In this document: positions 55,326 through 63,497 of the stretch, in pieces | Layout: each line of letters opens with the position of its first letter | Numbering within the stretch: the first letter of the stretch is position 1 | Assembly (NCBI RefSeq): GCF_002086795.1 | Contig: NZ_MVIM01000007.1 | Location: 62,001 to 126,000 of the forward strand | Direction of reading: 5' to 3' | Length of the DNA: 64,000 nucleotides | Source: Mycolicibacterium tusciae | GTDB lineage: Bacteria; Actinomycetota; Actinomycetes; Mycobacteriales; Mycobacteriaceae | Notes under the pieces: model-generated | Database searches by the model: none | What the model was told of the DNA's origin: nothing | Seen by the model: only the letters and a program-made list of their open reading frames with translations | Made by a program: the position numbers and the translations under genes

Positions 55326-56608
55326 AACTCCCCTTGCGCCAGATGAGTGACCGCCGGTGCGATCCCGTACTTCACGACCCGGTCAGAGAAATCGTCGGCC
55401 GGGCACCGTCCCTGTTCCACCGAACGCACCAACTGCTGCATCGATTCCTCGAGTTCGGCGGGCGCACGTTCGGCGGCCGCCTGCACACATATCGCGGCGG
55501 CGTCGGCGAGCCTGCGGTCACCGAGGCCGATCTGCGCGGCGCGGTCCCACGCCGTCGCGACGGATTCGGTGGCCTCCGCAGCGATATCGGCCGCCGCCGG
55601 GTCGTCCAGCAGCGTGACGAGCGTGAACACCACGGCGGGCCACACCGCGTCCGGAACGCTGTCGAGGTAGCGGATCTCCAGCCAGCGCCGCGGCCGGACT
55701 GGCGGGAACAGCGTGGTCAAGTGGTAATCCAAGTCGCTGTGCGTCGGCCTACGGTCGCCGAGTTGCACGCGGCCGTCAGCCCAGTCGGCGAACGGCACCC
55801 ACGTGGTCAGCGGGATCACTTCGGGACTCTTCACGAGCATGACCGGCGCCTTCAGCGCGTACCGGGCCCAGTCGCGGGCCGGGTCGTCACCATTGGCGCC
55901 GAGCACGGGTCCGCAGCGCGCCGAGTCCAACTGACTCCATACGTGTTGACGTGCCGACCGCCATCCCGCGAACTTGCCGCCCAGCAGGGGTGAGTTGGCG
56001 GCGATCGCGATCATGGTCGGCCCGAGTGCATGCGCGAGCCGCACCCGGTGGGCCCAGCCCGCGCGTGGACCCGCGTCGAGGTTGATTTGAATCGAGGCCG
56101 TCGACGTCATCATGGCGGCGCCGGCGGCTCCGGTGTCGCTGGCCTTGAAGAACGTCTCCATCGCTTGGTAGCGAGGCCCGGGGTTGACGCGTTTGGCCGG
56201 CCGCAGCGGATCGGCGCCGAGCAGCACCAGCCCCAGACCTGCCTGTGCGAATGTCGCACGCAGCGCGGCGCGGTCGGCCTGCATCGCGGCGATGGCCGCC
56301 AGCGGACCGACCATCGGCGGACCCGACAACTCGACGGCACCGCCGGGTTCGACCGTCACCGCGCTACCCCCGGGCAACGCCGAAATGCCACTGATTATCT
56401 CGGTGAGTTCATCCCAGCCGGGCCGGCGCATGGGGTCCGCCAGGTCGAAGCAGTGCGCCTCGACCTCCAGGCCCACCTGGCCGACGGGGCCGTCGTTCAG
56501 ACAGTGGTCACTGACGTAGCGGTGTGCGTCGTTGGCGCTGGTCAGTTCGCCATTCGGGGGTTCGATCGGATGTGCGTCGTCCACCTCGGACGTCATGGCG
56601 AAGGTCAT
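55322..56608 (-). CDS. egtA: glutamate--cysteine ligase EgtA
   Basis: 428 residues. GCS2 family with [47 protein letters not shown]. Makes gamma-glutamylcysteine for EgtB. First gene of the operon. The 124-base region upstream (56609-56732) must hold its promoter; I see TGGGTAC but no matching GTTT, so no hexamers are proposed. Confidence 0.94.
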   Translation of the reverse strand: MTFAMTSEVDDAHPIEPPNGELTSANDAHRYVSDHCLNDGPVGQVGLEVEAHCFDLADPMRRPGWDELTEIISGISALPGGSAVTVEPGGAVELSGPPMVGPLAAIAAMQADRAALRATFAQAGLGLVLLGADPLRPAKRVNPGPRYQAMETFFKASDTGAAGAAMMTSTASIQINLDAGPRAGWAHRVRLAHALGPTMIAIAANSPLLGGKFAGWRSARQHVWSQLDSARCGPVLGANGDDPARDWARYALKAPVMLVKSPEVIPLTTWVPFADWADGRVQLGDRRPTHSDLDYHLTTLFPPVRPRRWLEIRYLDSVPDAVWPAVVFTLVTLLDDPAAADIAAEATESVATAWDRAAQIGLGDRRLADAAAICVQAAAERAPAELEESMQQLVRSVEQGRCPADDFSDRVVKYGIAPAVTHLAQGEL

Positions 56609-56732
56609 GTCTTCCGGCCCCTTCCGGGTAGGGAACGATCGTGTCCTTCAGTACATCTTCCAGACCGCACCGACAAAGTCCCACGAAATTTTCTGTGACG
56701 TCGTTGGTTGGTGTACCCAGATGTTCGCGCGG

Positions 56733-57389
56733 TTACTGACCCAAGGTGTTCTGCATGGCGCCGGCCAGCACGTTCACCGCTGGACCTCCGTTACCGGACT
56801 GACAGACTTTCGCCTGTAGCAGAACGTTCTCGCGCTTACGGGTCGTGTTGAAGCAGCGGCGATCGCTACCGGCCTCCTGCTTGACCCAGTCCGCGTCGGT
56901 GGCGCCGGCCGGCCCGCCGGTGAAGGTCCACACCTGGGTGGTCATGTTGTCCAAGTGCATCGCGGTGGTCTGGCCGTTGCACCCCAAAGTGCGGTCGACA
57001 ACGCGGCGGAAGGCCCGGTCGGCGGCATCATTGGTGGCGAAGACGCCGACGGCCTGCTTGACGAAATGGGTCTGGTCGCCGGGCCCCGTTTGCGTCACCG
57101 CCCCGTTGAAGGACGCCAGGTCCGGATCCGCGTAGACGTCGGGCAGGCCGACGTCGGCCCAGTTGTTGCACGCGGCGTTGTCGACATAGAACGACTGGAA
57201 CGGCGCCGTGAACGTCCACTCGAATCGCATCGGCGCCCCGACGATGTTGCCCACCGAGCCTTTCGCCATCACCGCGTAATTCACGACGCCCGGATCGGAC
57301 GGTCGCGCCGAAGCCTCCCCGGGCGGCGCCGTCAACGACAGGCCGGCGGCAACACCGACACCGGCGAGGACGGCGAGCCGCCGAGGCAT
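56733..57389 (-). CDS. secreted PknH-like sensor-domain protein (Rv3705c-like)
   Basis: 218 residues from ATG 57389 (GTG 57392 directly before it is possible). Signal peptide RRLAVLAGVGVAAGLSLTAPPGEASA, then a single PknH-like extracellular domain: MRFEWTFTAPFQSFYVDNAACNNWADVGLP, FATNDAADRAFRRVVDRTLGCNG, QEAGSDRRCFNTTRKRENVLLQAKVCQSGNGG; four Cys likely pair. Ligand unknown. It starts 3-7 bases after the osmC stop, so it belongs to that operon, and its position after egtA matches Rv3705c. Confidence 0.88.
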   Translation of the reverse strand: MPRRLAVLAGVGVAAGLSLTAPPGEASARPSDPGVVNYAVMAKGSVGNIVGAPMRFEWTFTAPFQSFYVDNAACNNWADVGLPDVYADPDLASFNGAVTQTGPGDQTHFVKQAVGVFATNDAADRAFRRVVDRTLGCNGQTTAMHLDNMTTQVWTFTGGPAGATDADWVKQEAGSDRRCFNTTRKRENVLLQAKVCQSGNGGPAVNVLAGAMQNTLGQ

Positions 57390-57395
57390 CACGAA

Positions 57396-57824
57396 CTAGA
57401 CCTTCGCCGACAGCTTGACGTCGATGTTGCCGCGAGTGGCTTTGGAGTACGGGCAGAACTGATGCGCCTTCTCCATCAGCTCCTCCGCGGCGGTCTGCTC
57501 GAAGCCGGGCAGGTAGCCGATCAGGTGGGCGTTGATGGCGAACCCGCCGTCGGGGTCCCTACCGAATCCGACCTGCGCCGTGATCGCGCTGGCATCGTCG
57601 ACGTCGATCTTCTCCTTGCCGGCGACCGCACGAAGCGCGCCGAGGAAGCACGCGGCGTAACCGGCCGAGAACAACTCCTCGGGGTTGGTGCCCACGCCGC
57701 TGCCACCCATCTCCTTCGGATGGTTGGTGTCCAGGTCGATACGGCCGGTCGAGGACTTCACATGGCCTTCGCGGCCGCCCGCGGTTGCGGTGGATTCTGA
57801 CGTGAAAAGAACTTCGATGCTCAT
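57396..57824 (-). CDS. OsmC/Ohr family peroxiredoxin
   Basis: 142 residues from ATG 57824 (57836 is alternative). Organic hydroperoxide resistance fold with the two redox Cys in SAGYAACFLGALRAV and HQFCPYSKATRGNIDV. Reduces organic hydroperoxides. Lies 51 bases downstream of the catalase in the same direction, a natural peroxide-defence pair. Confidence 0.94.
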   Translation of the reverse strand: MSIEVLFTSESTATAGGREGHVKSSTGRIDLDTNHPKEMGGSGVGTNPEELFSAGYAACFLGALRAVAGKEKIDVDDASAITAQVGFGRDPDGGFAINAHLIGYLPGFEQTAAEELMEKAHQFCPYSKATRGNIDVKLSAKV

Positions 57825-57875
57825 AGTCCTGATCATGCCAGCCCTGTTGCAGACGGCAAGGCGGCCGTCTGCCAG

Positions 57876-59336
57876 CTAGCCGCCGGCGCCGCTCTGTTTG
57901 GCGCGCACGCCTTCCTCGACCTTCTTACCGAGATCGGGGTCAACGTTCGTCCAGTACTGGAACACCCGCGACAGCACCGGCTCGCGCACACCATCAAGGA
58001 CGTGCCCGATGATGTTGTGCGCCAATCGATCCCGTGCAGCGTCATCGAGGACTTCGCGGACCATTGTGCCCGCCTGTCCCCAGTCGTCGTCCTCGGCGCG
58101 CAGCGCGTAGGCCGTGCGGACCATGTCCCCATCGGACGCCCAGTGCACCTCGGCAGCGCGCTTCGGGTCGACCTCCGGGCCGCCCATCGAGTTCGGCGTG
58201 TATACGGGATCGGTCGTATTGCGGATCCGCATCGCGCCGTCCTTGGAGTACGCGCGCACCTCGGTGTGGGGCTCGTTGACCGGAATCTGCTTGTAGTTGA
58301 CGCCGAGCCGGGCGCGGTGGGCATCGGAGTAGGAGAACCCGCGGGCCAACAGCATCTTGTCCGGGCTCAATCCGGTGCCCGGCACGATGTTGTTCGGCTC
58401 GAAGGCGGCCTGCTCTATCTGCGCGTGGTAGTCCTCGACGTTGCGGTTCAGGGTCATCTTCCCGACCTCGTGCAGGGGGTAGTCGCCGTGCGGCCACACC
58501 TTGGTCAGGTCGAAGGGATTGAACCGGTAGGTCTTGGCTTCCTCGAACGGCATGATCTGCACGTGCAAGGTCCAGCTCGGGAAGTTGCCGTCCTCGATGG
58601 AACTGAACAGATCGCGCTGGTGGTAGTCGCCGTCCTCGCCGGCCAGCCGATCGGCGTCCTCCTGGGTCAGGAAGTCGATGCCCTGGTCGGTCTTGAAGTG
58701 GTACTTCACCCAGAACAGCTCATCGTTGGCGTTGAGCCAGCTGTAGGTGTGGCTGGAGTAGCCGTTCATGTGCCGCCACGTCTTGGGGATGCCACGATCA
58801 CCCATCAGCCAGGTGACCTGGTGCGCAGACTCTGGGGATAGCGTCCAGAAGTCCCACTGCATGTGGTGGTCGCGAAGATTGTTGGCGGCCATCCGCTTCT
58901 GCGAGCGGATGAAGTTCTGGAACTTCATCGGGTCACGCACGAAGAAGACCGGGGTGTTGTTGCCGACCATGTCGAAGTTGCCGTCGGACGTGTAGAACTT
59001 CAGCGCGAACCCGCGCGGGTCACGCCAGGTGTCCGGGCTCCCGCGCTCTCCGGCGACGGTAGAGAACCTGGCGACCATCTCGGTCTTGGCGCCGGGCTGC
59101 AAGAACGCGGCCTTGGTCCACTGGCTGACGTCGTTGGTGACCTCGAACTGACCGAACGCACCGCCGCCCTTGGCATGGGGCTGCCGCTCCGGGATACGTT
59201 CCCGGTTGAAGTTGGCCATCTGCTCGATCAGGTAGTGGTCCTGGAGCAGGATCGGGCCGTCGGGGCCGACGGTCAGTGAATGTTCGACGCTAGGGGCTGG
59301 GGCCCCGGAATCTGTGGTCGTGAACTTCTCTGTCAT
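57876..59336 (-). CDS. katA: monofunctional haem catalase
   Basis: 486 residues, the small-subunit clade. Distal His54 ([12 protein letters not shown]), [15 protein letters not shown] with conserved Asn, and proximal Tyr in [21 protein letters not shown]-binding-type clade 3 features ([19 protein letters not shown]). Decomposes hydrogen peroxide. GAGGAGATG lies before the ATG. Upstream are SigF-like elements and a long hairpin. Confidence 0.97.
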   Translation of the reverse strand: MTEKFTTTDSGAPAPSVEHSLTVGPDGPILLQDHYLIEQMANFNRERIPERQPHAKGGGAFGQFEVTNDVSQWTKAAFLQPGAKTEMVARFSTVAGERGSPDTWRDPRGFALKFYTSDGNFDMVGNNTPVFFVRDPMKFQNFIRSQKRMAANNLRDHHMQWDFWTLSPESAHQVTWLMGDRGIPKTWRHMNGYSSHTYSWLNANDELFWVKYHFKTDQGIDFLTQEDADRLAGEDGDYHQRDLFSSIEDGNFPSWTLHVQIMPFEEAKTYRFNPFDLTKVWPHGDYPLHEVGKMTLNRNVEDYHAQIEQAAFEPNNIVPGTGLSPDKMLLARGFSYSDAHRARLGVNYKQIPVNEPHTEVRAYSKDGAMRIRNTTDPVYTPNSMGGPEVDPKRAAEVHWASDGDMVRTAYALRAEDDDWGQAGTMVREVLDDAARDRLAHNIIGHVLDGVREPVLSRVFQYWTNVDPDLGKKVEEGVRAKQSGAGG

Positions 59337-59386
59337 CAGGTGTCATCTCCTCGAGGAGGCTGTGGGCTGTGCCTCGTCGCGTTGAT

Positions 59387-59412
59387 TCCCCCTGAATGGA
59401 TCGATTCCAAAC
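59387..59412 (-). promoter_or_regulatory. Weak SigF-type promoter candidate for katA
   Basis: Minus strand GTTT (59412 to 59409), 16-base spacer, GGGGGA (59392 to 59387). A second candidate, GTTT (59470 to 59467) and GGGTAA (59453 to 59448), has a better -10 but only 13 bases between. One of the two may drive katA. Confidence 0.35.
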
Positions 59413-59424
59413 ATCGCGGGACAT

Positions 59425-59481
59425 CGAAATCCGCTATTTGCAGACGGTTACCCGAACTTTCTCTGCAAACAGCGGATTTCG
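59425..59481. repeat. 19-base inverted repeat between katA and the 59489 gene
   Basis: Arms 59425-59443 and 59463-59481 match at 18 of 19 positions (the odd pair is G-U), loop 19 bases. It sits 7 bases after the stop of the Pro-rich membrane protein and about 90 bases before katA. It can serve as terminator of the upstream gene and lies in the katA control region. Confidence 0.8.
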
Positions 59482-59488
59482 TTGGGAG

Positions 59489-59890
59489 CTAGGGGCGCGA
59501 CGGCGGCGTCGTCGCGCCCGGGGACTGGGGAGGCTGCGGCGGCTCGGAACGGGGACCACCGGGGCCGAAACCCGGACCTGGACCGAACTCGCCGCGCGGC
59601 ATCATCGGGAACATGCCTGGCGGAGGCGGTCCGCGGTGGATGAACGCCATACCGCCGTCACCCCGTGGGCCATCGTGTCCGCCGCGGTGGCCTCCGCTGT
59701 GAGCGCCGAGGATGAACCCGGAGAAGAAGATGACCGCGACGATGAACACGACCCCCGCGACGATGCCGACCCACGCGGCGATGAGGGTCGCCTTGGAGCG
59801 CCGAGGTTCCTCGCGCACAACGGGCTCTGCGGGGGGCGGGGTGACGACCGGGCCGGTGGCGGGTTCTGGGGACGCCGATGTTTCGCTCAT
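59489..59890 (-). CDS. single-pass membrane protein with Gly/Pro-rich tail
   Basis: 133 residues from ATG 59890 (MSETSASPEPATG). Cytoplasmic Pro/Glu-rich start, one transmembrane helix (ATLIAAWVGIVAGVVFIVAVIFFSGFILG), then a His/Gly and Pro-rich low-complexity tail (GGHRGGHDGPRGDGG, PPPPGMFPMMPRGEFGPGPGFGPGGP). No known domain; the tail could be exported. Codirectional with katA, separated by the hairpin. Confidence 0.7.
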   Translation of the reverse strand: MSETSASPEPATGPVVTPPPAEPVVREEPRRSKATLIAAWVGIVAGVVFIVAVIFFSGFILGAHSGGHRGGHDGPRGDGGMAFIHRGPPPPGMFPMMPRGEFGPGPGFGPGGPRSEPPQPPQSPGATTPPSRP

Positions 59891-59961
59891 GGGCACGATC
59901 ATGCACACCCTACTGATGTGCCCGTCATGTATCACCTATGAATCAGCTGTGCGCCGACAGG

Positions 59962-60001
59962 GATCGGCCCGCCACCGAGGGGAGTACGTGGCGGGCCGAT
60001 C
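59962..60001. terminator. 14-base perfect hairpin after the 60015 gene
   Basis: Arms 59962-59975 and 59988-60001 are perfect inverted repeats with a 12-base loop, 14 bases past the stop of the secreted protein gene. T-less, like many mycobacterial terminators. Confidence 0.6.
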
Positions 60002-60014
60002 GGTCGTGGTGGCT

Positions 60015-60395
60015 CTAGCGAGCGTCGGTTGTCAAGACGGGCTGGTTGAGAACCGGGAGCTTCGGATTCTTCGTCGGCTGCGGCGCGGGGGTCACCTCGG
60101 TCAGCACCGGCGCGTTGCCGCCGCCGGCGAGGGGGCCCCGAACGTCGTTTCCACGCGCGGGAGGCGTGGTGACGACGACCGAACCGTTGCGGCACGAGAC
60201 GATCTTTCCGTCGACGTAGACGTCCTCACCATTGTGGATGGGGATGTTGTAACCGTCGGCGTCCGTGTAGTTGCACCCGCCGGGGCCGGACGGGTCGTTG
60301 TCCTCGGCGAAGGCTGTCGCCGGAGCAATGGACAGGATGGCAAGGGCGCCAAGCAGAGTTGCGGCGTACTTGAAGTTGTTCTTGGACTTGATCAT
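60015..60395 (-). CDS. small secreted protein
   Basis: 126 residues from ATG 60395 (GAGAGGAAC upstream). Signal peptide KNNFKYAATLLGALAILSIAPATAFA, mature part with two Cys (GGCNYTDADGYNIPIHNGEDVYVDGKIVSCRNGSVVV) forming a short beta-hairpin-like unit, then a Pro-rich tail. No known family. Divergent from the FAD-Rieske gene; the 178 bases between hold a SigF-type promoter for that gene only. Confidence 0.75.
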   Translation of the reverse strand: MIKSKNNFKYAATLLGALAILSIAPATAFAEDNDPSGPGGCNYTDADGYNIPIHNGEDVYVDGKIVSCRNGSVVVTTPPARGNDVRGPLAGGGNAPVLTEVTPAPQPTKNPKLPVLNQPVLTTDAR

Positions 60396-60538
60396 TGGTG
60401 TTCCTCTCGGGAGTTCGGTCAGGGGTGCGTCATCGCTGGAGAAATAGTCCCGAGAATGCCGGGCACAGGTAATCGCCCACGGGCCAGAGTTCGCTTGTGG
60501 GAAGGAAGGTTTTGCCATCCGTCAGGCAAGGTCTCGAC

Positions 60539-60563
60539 GTTTGATGGCCCCCGGGCCGGGTAG
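60539..60563 (+). promoter_or_regulatory. SigF-type promoter of the FAD-Rieske gene
   Basis: GTTT (60539-60542), 15-base spacer, GGGTAG (60558-60563). Predicted start near 60570, 4 bases before the ATG at 60574. A good match to the mycobacterial SigF consensus. Confidence 0.65.
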
Positions 60564-60573
60564 TTCTGGCGCC

Positions 60574-62088
60574 ATGACCTCGCTATGGCTGGCCGACAGG
60601 GCCGAATCCGCCGGTACGCCCCGCGACAACGAGATTCTCCGGGATGTGATCGACGTAGTGGTCGTCGGCGCCGGGATCACCGGACTCACCACAGCGGTGC
60701 TGCTGGCCAGGGCGGGTAAACGCGTCACCGTCGTCGAAGCCCAGTACGTCGGGGCTGGGGCGACCGGTAACACCACCGGGAAGGTGAGCCTGCTGCAGGG
60801 CACCAAACTCTCCCGCATCGCCAAGAAGCACGGCCAAGAGGTGCTGCGGGACTACGTCACCGGAAACACCGAGGGCCGCGACTGGCTACTTCGGTATTGC
60901 GAGGAACACGGTCTCGATGTTCAGCGCGAAGACGACTTCGCCTACGCCCAGGCGGCCGACGGCGTCTACACCGCAAGGTCAGTCCTGTCAGCCGCCAGGA
61001 CAGCCGGACTCGACAGTGCCGAGTGGGTCGAGCAGGCGGATGTTCCGTTCCCATTCCGCGGCGGAGTTCGACTGCCGGACCAGGCGCAGATCGATCCCAT
61101 GCCGTTCCTCGACAGCCTGGTGACCGAGCTCGAAACCCATGGCGGCACCTTGCTGCAGGGTGTTCGGGTCACTTCGATCTCCGGCAGGGGTCCGCTGCGG
61201 GTTTCCGTGCAGCTACCGGAAGCCTCCGAGCAGCAGCAGGTTTCTCTGACGGCACAGCAGGTTGTGCTCGCGACCGGCATCCCGATCTTGGACCGCGGCG
61301 GATTCTTCGCCAGGGTGAAGCCCCAGCGCTCCTACTGCCTGGCGTTCGACGTACCCGGCGACATCACCCGGTCCATGTTCATCTCCGTCGACTCGCCCAC
61401 TCGGTCAGTGCGTTACGCGCCGACGGCCGGGGGAGAAAAGCTCGTCGTCGGAGGCGCTGGGCATACCGTCGGCCGTGCCGATTCAGCAGCGGCCGGTATC
61501 GAAGAGCTGACGAAATGGGCCGTCCTGCACTATCCGGGCGCCGTTCGGAGCCACTTCTGGTCCGCCCAGGACTACCATCCGGCTGACGAGCTTCCGTACG
61601 TCGGCCCGCTGCTACCTAAGTCCGAAACGCTCTTCGTCGCTACAGGTTTCGACAAGTGGGGCATGTCCAACGGCGTCGCGGCGGCGCTGGCGCTCTCGTC
61701 GCAGATGCTCGGCGGCCGGATGGACTGGCGCCGCGCGTTCGCGAGTTGGAGCCCACATGAAGCCGCCGGCCTCGCCACCGCGCTGATGGCGAACCTCGAG
61801 GTGGGATTCAACTTGGCCAAGGGCTGGGTGACGCCGATAGTGGCCTCGACGGCCACGCCGAGCGAGGGCGACGGCGTGGTGACCGGACCTCCTTGGCACC
61901 TGCGCGCACAGAGCAAGGTCAACGGTGAGACGCACGTTGTCTCCCCGGTGTGTCCGCACCTCGGCGGAATCGTGAGCTGGAACGACGCGGATTGCACCTG
62001 GGAGTGCCCGCTGCACGGCTCACGTTTCGCTCCCGACGGCAGCCTGCTCGAGGGCCCCGCGACCAGGTCGCTTACCCGTCACCCCTGA
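60574..62088 (+). CDS. FAD-dependent oxidoreductase with C-terminal Rieske domain
   Basis: 504 residues from ATG 60574. DAO-type FAD domain: VVVVGAGITGLTTAVLLARAGKRVTVVEA, GNTTGKVSLLQG, FVATGFDKWGMSNGVAAALALS. The Rieske 2Fe-2S domain closes the protein: CPHLGGIVSWNDADCTWECPLHGSRF, ligands C-x-H and C-x2-H. This YhfW/DadA-Rieske architecture is widespread but its substrate is unknown. It is followed by a small basic protein and an M42 peptidase in the same direction. Confidence 0.93.
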   Translation: MTSLWLADRAESAGTPRDNEILRDVIDVVVVGAGITGLTTAVLLARAGKRVTVVEAQYVGAGATGNTTGKVSLLQGTKLSRIAKKHGQEVLRDYVTGNTEGRDWLLRYCEEHGLDVQREDDFAYAQAADGVYTARSVLSAARTAGLDSAEWVEQADVPFPFRGGVRLPDQAQIDPMPFLDSLVTELETHGGTLLQGVRVTSISGRGPLRVSVQLPEASEQQQVSLTAQQVVLATGIPILDRGGFFARVKPQRSYCLAFDVPGDITRSMFISVDSPTRSVRYAPTAGGEKLVVGGAGHTVGRADSAAAGIEELTKWAVLHYPGAVRSHFWSAQDYHPADELPYVGPLLPKSETLFVATGFDKWGMSNGVAAALALSSQMLGGRMDWRRAFASWSPHEAAGLATALMANLEVGFNLAKGWVTPIVASTATPSEGDGVVTGPPWHLRAQSKVNGETHVVSPVCPHLGGIVSWNDADCTWECPLHGSRFAPDGSLLEGPATRSLTRHP

Positions 62089-62099
62089 GCTCGTCGCGT

Positions 62100-62123
62100 G
62101 TTTCGCCGTCGCAACAGGGGTAC
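62100..62123 (+). promoter_or_regulatory. SigF-type promoter of the small basic protein
   Basis: GTTT (62100-62103), 14-base spacer, GGGTAC (62118-62123), giving a start near 62130 and a short leader with AAAGGAG before the ATG at 62154. Spacing is one base shorter than usual. Confidence 0.55.
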
Positions 62124-62153
62124 CCGTTCCCCAGCTGTGAAAGGAGTACGACC

Positions 62154-62387
62154 ATGGCGAAGGACCACGGACCCAGCGTCAAGAACGACAAGCAGTACGA
62201 GGGCCTACGGAAGAAGGGCATGAGCAAGGGACGCGCGGCGGCGATCTCGAACTCGCCGGGCGCGTCGAGCAAGGGCGGCAAGAGCTCGGGGAGCAGCCAA
62301 AGCAGCCGCAGCAGTGGTAGTGGCAGCGGCGGAAACCACTCACAGAAGAAAGCTGCAGGCCGCAAAGGTGGCAAGAAGTCCAGCTAG
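62154..62387 (+). CDS. small basic DUF7218-type protein
   Basis: 77 residues from ATG 62154 with AAAGGAG upstream. MAKDHGPSVKNDKQYEGLRKKGMSKGRAAAISNSPGAS is the conserved head of the family; the tail is Ser/Gly/Lys-rich low complexity. Probably binds nucleic acid or is a stress-linked small protein; the role is unproven. The stop shares one base with the GTG of the peptidase gene. Confidence 0.82.
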   Translation: MAKDHGPSVKNDKQYEGLRKKGMSKGRAAAISNSPGASSKGGKSSGSSQSSRSSGSGSGGNHSQKKAAGRKGGKKSS

Positions 62388-63451
62388 TGAACCTGGACCG
62401 GGAGCTGTTACAAGAGCTGCTGTGGGCGTACGGCCCCTCGGGTCAGGAGGACGCGGTACGCGACATTTGTCTGCGTGAACTGGCTCCATGTGTCGACAAG
62501 TCGTGGGTCGACGCGGCCGGCAACGTCGTCGGCCTCATCCGCGGGAGCGTCGCCGCCGAGAGCAACTCGGCTTTGCGGGTGATGGCGCATATGGACGAGC
62601 TGTCGATGCTCGTGAAACGCGTTAACCCCGATGGTTCGCTGCATATGTCGCAACTGGGCACGATGTACCCCGCCAACTTCGGACTCGGTCCGGTCGCGAT
62701 CTTGGGCAATCACCAGACGTTGTGTGGTGTCTTGTCGGTGGGTTCTGAGCACACCACAAAAGAGAGCCCAGGCATCTGGGAGACCAAACCCGACCAGGGC
62801 GACAAAGCGCTGGATTGGTCTCACGTCTACGTCTTCACAGGACACACAACCGACGAGTTGTCGGCAGCGGGCGTACAACCTGGAACGCGGGTGTGCATCG
62901 AAAGCAGCAAGCGGACGTTGGTAGAAGTCGGCGCCGACTATCTCGGTTCGTACTTCATGGACGATCGCGCGCCGGCCACCGCGTTGTTGCAGGCGGCGCG
63001 AGCGCTTCGAGCGGACGGCCGACAACCGGCCGAAGACGTCTACCTGGTCTTCACGTCGAGCGAGGAGATCGGCGGCGTTGGCGGATCGTATGCCAGCCAC
63101 TCGCTCCCCGGTGGCGTCACCGTGGCGCTCGAAGTGGGTCCGACCGAAGCGGAATACCGCACGACCGTCAGCGGTGGACCCATTGTGGCCTACAGCGACG
63201 CCGAGTGTGTCTACGACAAGGGCCTCGCCGACGAACTGATGAACATCGCTGCGGGACTCGGACTCTCACCGCAGCCTGCGGTGCTCGGAGCATTCGAGTC
63301 CGACGCGTCTCATGCGAAGGCGACCGGGCTGTCACCGAAAGCCGGGCTGCTGTGTGTGCCGACTTTGAGTACCCACGGTTACGAAGTCATCGCACGCGAC
63401 GCCATCCCGGCACTTGTCGACGTAGTGGTCGAATTCGTCGCGCGAGTGTGA
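62387..63451 (+). CDS. M42-family metallopeptidase
   Basis: 354 residues from GTG 62387 (TAGTG overlap). Dinuclear metal site of M42 aminopeptidases: VMAHMDELSMLV (His/Asp), FMDDRAPATALL (Asp), SSEEIGGVGG (general-base Glu and metal Glu), EVGPTEAEY, and SDASHAKATG (final His). Similar to glutamyl aminopeptidase/FrvX. Oligomeric peptide-trimming enzyme in the cytosol. Translationally coupled to the preceding small protein. Confidence 0.9.
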   Translation: MNLDRELLQELLWAYGPSGQEDAVRDICLRELAPCVDKSWVDAAGNVVGLIRGSVAAESNSALRVMAHMDELSMLVKRVNPDGSLHMSQLGTMYPANFGLGPVAILGNHQTLCGVLSVGSEHTTKESPGIWETKPDQGDKALDWSHVYVFTGHTTDELSAAGVQPGTRVCIESSKRTLVEVGADYLGSYFMDDRAPATALLQAARALRADGRQPAEDVYLVFTSSEEIGGVGGSYASHSLPGGVTVALEVGPTEAEYRTTVSGGPIVAYSDAECVYDKGLADELMNIAAGLGLSPQPAVLGAFESDASHAKATGLSPKAGLLCVPTLSTHGYEVIARDAIPALVDVVVEFVARV

Positions 63452-63497
63452 CAAATTTCGTGGAATGGATAGCCTCGAACCGGGGTACAGAAAATCC

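Noticed and set aside
63452..63497. GGGTAC before the truncated GAF gene as a SigF promoter
   Set aside because: No GTTT stands at a suitable distance upstream, so I did not count it.
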